The notes under the pieces: model-generated
What the model was told of the DNA's origin: nothing
Databases searched by the model: none
The model's input: only the letters and a program-made list of their open reading frames with translations
Origin: CAVYXK01 sp963708245
GTDB taxonomy: Bacteria; Pseudomonadota; Alphaproteobacteria; Acetobacterales; Acetobacteraceae
Assembly: GCA_963708245.1 (NCBI GenBank)
Contig: OY970201.1
Span: 1,054,001 to 1,118,000, forward strand
Direction of reading: 5' to 3'
Length of the DNA stretch: 64,000 nucleotides
Shown: in pieces, positions 61,278 to 64,000 of the stretch
How the letters are laid out: each line of letters opens with the position of its first letter
Numbering within the stretch: position 1 is the first letter of the stretch
Translations under genes and position numbers: made by a program

Positions 61278-62033
61278 ATGCGTCGTGCGGATCGGTTGTT
61301 CGACATTATCCAGGTGCTGCGGCTCGCTCGCACTCCGATAACTGCGGCCGCTATCGCCGCGGAGCTGGAAGTCGCACCGCGCACTGTGTATCGCGACATC
61401 GCGACCCTGCAGGCACGAAGCGTGCCGATCGAGGGCGCGGCCGGGCTCGGCTACGTCTTGCGCCGCGGATTCGAGCTGCCGCCGCTGATGTTCACCGAAG
61501 ACGAAGTCGAGGCGGTCACCGTCGGCCTGCGGCTTTTGCGCCGGACGGGCGATCCTGGACTGGAAGCAGCGGCCCGCAGTGTATTGAACAAGCTCGCAGC
61601 GGTCATGCCGGATGCGCTGCGCGAACGGCTCGCGGCCGCGCCGTTCCACGTCGCCGCGGGTGGGGCGCCGGCACCCGGCGCGGTGTCGTTGTCGGACATC
61701 CGTGCAGCAATCCGCGCGGCGCGCAAGATGCGAATCGAGTACGTGGACGGCAAGGGCGCCACCAGCCGGCGCACGATCCGTCCGATCGCGGTCGAATATT
61801 ACGCCCAGGCGACGCTGGTTTGCGCCTGGTGCGAGCTGCGCGACGACTATCGGCATTTCCGCGCCGATCGCATTGCCGGGGCGGAGCTGCTGGATGAGAG
61901 CTTCCGCGAGCAAGCCAAAGCGTTGCTCGCGGGATGGGAAGAGCTGACGCGCGCGGCGCCGCGCCAGCAAGGCCAAGCGGCCCCTGCCCGCTTGGACCCC
62001 TCGCCGGGAAACTCGTCCTCTGGCCCCCTCTAA
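61278..62033 (+). CDS. YafY-type HTH/WYL transcriptional regulator
   Basis: 251 aa. HTH_11 DNA-binding domain in the first 60 residues (RADRLFDIIQVLRLARTPIT, AAELEVAPRTVYRDIATLQA), then a linker with GLGYVLRRGFELPPLMFTED, and a WYL domain from about 138 to 210 (MRIEYVDGKGATSRRTIRPI, LVCAWCELRDDYRHFRADRI). It likely binds the palindrome just upstream of its own gene, and by the shared sequence also that before DUF1127 copy 2. The 3' end overlaps the convergent DinB copy 2 by 4 bp. Ligand unknown. Confidence 0.88.
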   Translation: MRRADRLFDIIQVLRLARTPITAAAIAAELEVAPRTVYRDIATLQARSVPIEGAAGLGYVLRRGFELPPLMFTEDEVEAVTVGLRLLRRTGDPGLEAAARSVLNKLAAVMPDALRERLAAAPFHVAAGGAPAPGAVSLSDIRAAIRAARKMRIEYVDGKGATSRRTIRPIAVEYYAQATLVCAWCELRDDYRHFRADRIAGAELLDESFREQAKALLAGWEELTRAAPRQQGQAAPARLDPSPGNSSSGPL

Positions 62034-62581
62034 CCGACCAAATCGGATAGTCCAAGCCTTACCAGACCGACGGCTCGACCCGGGGCATCGGAAGCGAGGA
62101 AGAACTCGTCAAGCTGCGGCGGTGACACGTCCGTGCCGGCAAGCATGGCGTGCGCCTGCCCGCGATGGTGGATCTGATGGACGAAGAGATGGGAGAGGAT
62201 GGCACCGACCGTCTCGCGATAGGCGATGCCGTCGTTGCGATCGATCGGCACGATGCGGTCGAGATCGGCCTCGGTCAGCGCGTCGCAGAACGCGACCAGC
62301 TCGCGGTCGATCGCGGCCTGAGCGGCGGCAAGATCGCTCGCGCGGGGGAAGGGAATCTTGTTTTCCTCGATCTTCCGCCCGTCCCCTTTCAGGTCGGCGA
62401 GGTAGTAGCGATCCACCAGCAGAATATGGTTCAGAGTCATCTGCAACGAGGGGAAGAAGCTGACGCGCGGCGCGGCGAACGCTTCGTCCGACAGCCGCGT
62501 GCAAGCCTCCAGCAGGCGCGCGTTCGACCAGGCATTGTTGCGCGCCATAGCGCGAAAATAGTCGATCAGGGAGTATTGCAT
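62030..62581 (-). CDS. DinB family protein (copy 2)
   Basis: 183 aa with GGAGG before the ATG. MARNNAWSNARLLEACTRLS, TLNHILLVDRYYLADLKGD and LFVHQIHHRGQAHAMLAGTD carry the metal histidines; VSPPQLDEFFLASDAPGRAV parallels copy 1 at 34259-34822. The paralogues are clearly alignable over their whole length. Convergent with the WYL regulator. Role unknown. Confidence 0.88.
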   Translation of the reverse strand: MQYSLIDYFRAMARNNAWSNARLLEACTRLSDEAFAAPRVSFFPSLQMTLNHILLVDRYYLADLKGDGRKIEENKIPFPRASDLAAAQAAIDRELVAFCDALTEADLDRIVPIDRNDGIAYRETVGAILSHLFVHQIHHRGQAHAMLAGTDVSPPQLDEFFLASDAPGRAVGLVRLGLSDLVG

Positions 62582-62598
62582 GGTCGGCCTCCTGAACT

Positions 62599-63555
62599 TT
62601 ACCTCTCCCCGTTTGCCAGAGAGGGCGTCGCGGCGCGTAGCATCCTCACCCGGTTCGCTTTGCGAACCGACCTATGCCGTAGGGCAGGAGAGGTGGAATT
62701 TGCGCTCCCGGCTAGCACGGCATGACCGACTACCGCCGCGACCACTATCGCGCCGCCGGCCAGCGTGCTCCACGACGGCACCTCGTTGAATGCCAGCCAG
62801 ACCCAGAGCGCAGCGAGCGGCACCTCAAGCGTGTTCATCAGCGCCGACTCGGTCGCTGAAACCAGCCGCGTGCCCAGCGTCAGCAACAGCAATCCGAGGC
62901 CGAACTGAGTCACGCCGAACAGCGCCAGCTCCCACATCTCGCCCGGTGTCACTGACAGCGGTGCCGCGAACGGCCAGGCGAGCAGCGCGCACAGCAACGC
63001 CGAGGCGGAAGCTGCCGGCAGCATCGGCGTCTGCCGGTATTGGCGGATGATCACCATCATCGTCGCCATCAGCACGGTCATCCCCACGGCCAGCAGGTCG
63101 CCGGCGAGATGGCCCTGCATGCTCGCCCCGCCCATCATGACCATCACGCCGAGCAACGCCGCCGCGCTGGCCACCAGCGTCGCCGCGACCTCCCGCGTGC
63201 CGAACCACACACGGGCGATGGCGGCAGTGAGGAAAGGCGCGGTGGCGAATATGATCACCACCTCCGCCACCGAGGTCAGGCGGAACGCGTTGATGAACAG
63301 GATCGTCGCCAGTGCCGAGCAGGCTGTCGCCAGCAGCCCGGGCCACCCGATGGCACGGATGCCGCCGACCGCTCCCCTTCCCTCTTGCCAGAGGAAGCAC
63401 GCCGCCACGAAGCCCGCGGCGAACAGCCCACGCCAGAACAGGATGGTCCACACGTCCAGCGGGATCAGCCGGGTGAAATACCCCGCCGTACTGTAGGCAG
63501 CCGCCGCAGCAGTGCAGAGCGCCAACCCAAGACGGCGATGATCCGCGCCGCCCAT
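62599..63555 (-). CDS. EamA/DMT-family transporter with repeat-derived tail
   Basis: 318 aa, ten hydrophobic segments with two EamA repeats: LALCTAAAAAYSTAGYFTRL, ILFWRGLFAAGFVAACFLW, FINAFRLTSVAEVVIIFATA in the first half and GDLLAVGMTVLMATMMVIIR, MNTLEVPLAALWVWLAFNEV in the second. Exporter or importer of unknown metabolites in the inner membrane. Residues about 286-318 (SVRKANRVRMLRAATPSLAN) are encoded by the extended palindromic repeat, so the natural stop was probably near 62705. Confidence 0.87.
   Translation of the reverse strand: MGGADHRRLGLALCTAAAAAYSTAGYFTRLIPLDVWTILFWRGLFAAGFVAACFLWQEGRGAVGGIRAIGWPGLLATACSALATILFINAFRLTSVAEVVIIFATAPFLTAAIARVWFGTREVAATLVASAAALLGVMVMMGGASMQGHLAGDLLAVGMTVLMATMMVIIRQYRQTPMLPAASASALLCALLAWPFAAPLSVTPGEMWELALFGVTQFGLGLLLLTLGTRLVSATESALMNTLEVPLAALWVWLAFNEVPSWSTLAGGAIVVAAVVGHAVLAGSANSTSPALRHRSVRKANRVRMLRAATPSLANGER
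62600..62695. repeat. extended palindromic repeat in the EamA 3' end
   Basis: CCTCTCCCCGTTTGCCAGAG through CGTAGCATCCTCACCCGGTT to GGGCAGGAGAGG. An outer pair CCTCTCC / GGAGAGG encloses further partial dyads (CGGTTCGCTTTGCGAACCG). Related to the 27434-27492 copy. It overlaps the last ~33 codons of the transporter gene. Confidence 0.65.
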
Positions 63556-63556
63556 C

Positions 63557-63784
63557 CTATTCGCGCCAGAACGGTTTGTTGGCCTCGAGCTGCGCCTCGG
63601 CGCGGGTCACGCCGATATCCCTGAGCATGGAGTCGTCGAGCTGCGACAGCAGAATGCGGGACTGCCGCCGCCGCCAAACGACGCGGACCGTGCCCAGCAA
63701 AGCCGATAGCGCAGCGCGCCGCGGCCGGCGGGGCCGGTGGATTGCCTCCCGGTGGCGAAGAATGTCGATTCGCAGCGCCGTCAT
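63557..63784 (-). CDS. DUF1127 small protein (copy 2)
   Basis: 75 aa: an Arg-rich first half (HRPRRPRRAALSALLGTVRV), then RRRQSRILLSQLDDSMLRDI and GVTRAEAQLEANKPFWRE. Clearly a duplicate of copy 1 (60965-61189), ending in the same KPFW-[HR]-E. Its stop lies 2 bases before the EamA start, so the transporter may be read on from it. Upstream region and palindrome shared with copy 1. Confidence 0.85.
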   Translation of the reverse strand: MTALRIDILRHREAIHRPRRPRRAALSALLGTVRVVWRRRQSRILLSQLDDSMLRDIGVTRAEAQLEANKPFWRE

Positions 63785-63790
63785 CGCGGG

Positions 63791-63872
63791 GTTCCTTCAG
63801 TCTGAACGACGACGAAGATAAGCTCCCCCTGCTGACAGCGTGCTGTCAGCAGTCATCGATCCGGTCAGATCA
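63791..63872. promoter_or_regulatory. duplicated upstream region with palindrome (copy 2)
   Basis: Homologous to 61196-61277 along its length, with CTGACAGC-GT-GCTGTCAG at 63832-63849 followed by the shared CAGTCATCGATC. Here no regulator gene is adjacent within the window. Confidence 0.6.
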
Positions 63873-63961
63873 AAACGCGCGGAGTAATATAAGCTGGAGA
63901 CGGATCAGCGTCTTCCCGGCCGGGCGGACCCTTGGATCAAGTCCAAGGCAGGCGGCGGCCC

Positions 63962-63997
63962 CCTCCCCCTGACCCCCTTCCGCAAGGAGAGAGGGAC
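63962..63997. repeat. palindromic repeat at the window end
   Basis: CCCTCCCCCTGACCCCCTTC then CGCAAGGAGAGAGGGA, another copy of the dispersed repeat. It may run beyond the window. The bases between the duplicated upstream region and here hold no gene I can support. Confidence 0.6.
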
Positions 63998-64000
63998 TAG

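Noticed and set aside
62600..62695. Palindromic repeats as rho-independent terminators
   Set aside because: The arms are strong but no T-run follows in either direction in the good copies, and three copies lie inside reading frames.

Overview
The window is GC-rich, densely coding DNA from an alphaproteobacterium. Gene content and order (priA / transaldolase / DUF484 / xerC; tkt-gap-pgk; dapB, metK and trmB near each other; two DUF1127 proteins; AtuA-like, LtnD-like and MmgE/PrpD catabolic genes) fit Rhodospirillales, most likely Acetobacteraceae. This placement is inferred from content only. No rRNA, tRNA, CRISPR array, insertion sequence or complete prophage was recognised.

Layout. 1-4.3 kb: the 3' end of an AtuA-like gene, an SH3 protein, a MoeB/ThiF-DsrE pair, a small exported protein and a nucleotidyltransferase-like protein. 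4.3-9.6 kb: a minus-strand operon with a DegT aminotransferase, a periplasmic sugar-binding protein, permease, ATPase and a YdjC deacetylase, probably for an amino or deoxy sugar. 9.8-11.0 kb: VOC and DUF5996 proteins. 11.1-13.4 kb: a lower-GC defence/toxin islet with an AbiJ-type protein, a 52-aa ORF, a frameshifted RES toxin and its MbcA/ParS antitoxin. 13.5-18.5 kb: priA divergent from transaldolase-DUF484-xerC, then an NRAMP remnant. 18.6-24.9 kb: DUF1989, the DUF3300-DUF2950 pair, an RMD1 membrane protein and an FMN monooxygenase. 25-32 kb: acyl-CoA synthetase, RlpA, aldo/keto reductase, a luciferase-like oxidoreductase and uvrB. 32-36.2 kb: an HWE histidine kinase with a single-domain response regulator, a GlcG/HbpS-like protein, DinB, a CPT-like kinase and an alpha/beta hydrolase. 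36.3-40.6 kb: tkt-gap-pgk.

41.6-45.6 kb is the most unusual part. It is a tightly coupled operon of a PP2C phosphatase, a eukaryotic-like Ser/Thr kinase, and a second Ser/Thr kinase fused to a C-terminal cold-shock domain. It has lower GC than its surroundings and lies between two degraded PIN-toxin loci, one of which stops matching exactly where the operon ends. This looks like an acquired phospho-signalling cassette, possibly defensive.

45.6-51.9 kb is a catabolic cluster (FAD amine oxidase, 3-hydroxyacyl-CoA dehydrogenase, GST, FAH hydrolase, HMG-CoA-lyase-like, MmgE/PrpD). 52-61 kb holds MlaC-like, dapB, metK, a frameshifted AfsR-like regulator, LtnD-like dehydrogenase, prolyl aminopeptidase, DUF423 and trmB. 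61-64 kb holds two DUF1127 genes with near-identical upstream regions, each carrying the same covarying palindrome, next to a WYL regulator, plus a DinB paralogue and an EamA transporter.

Two features run through the window. A family of short GC-rich palindromic repeats recurs about ten times, mostly between genes, but three copies lie inside reading frames (priA, 3' end of xerC, 3' end of the EamA gene). Decayed genes are frequent: RES toxin, NRAMP transporter, two PIN toxins, an antitoxin, the AfsR-like regulator and a fragment upstream of the DUF3300 gene.
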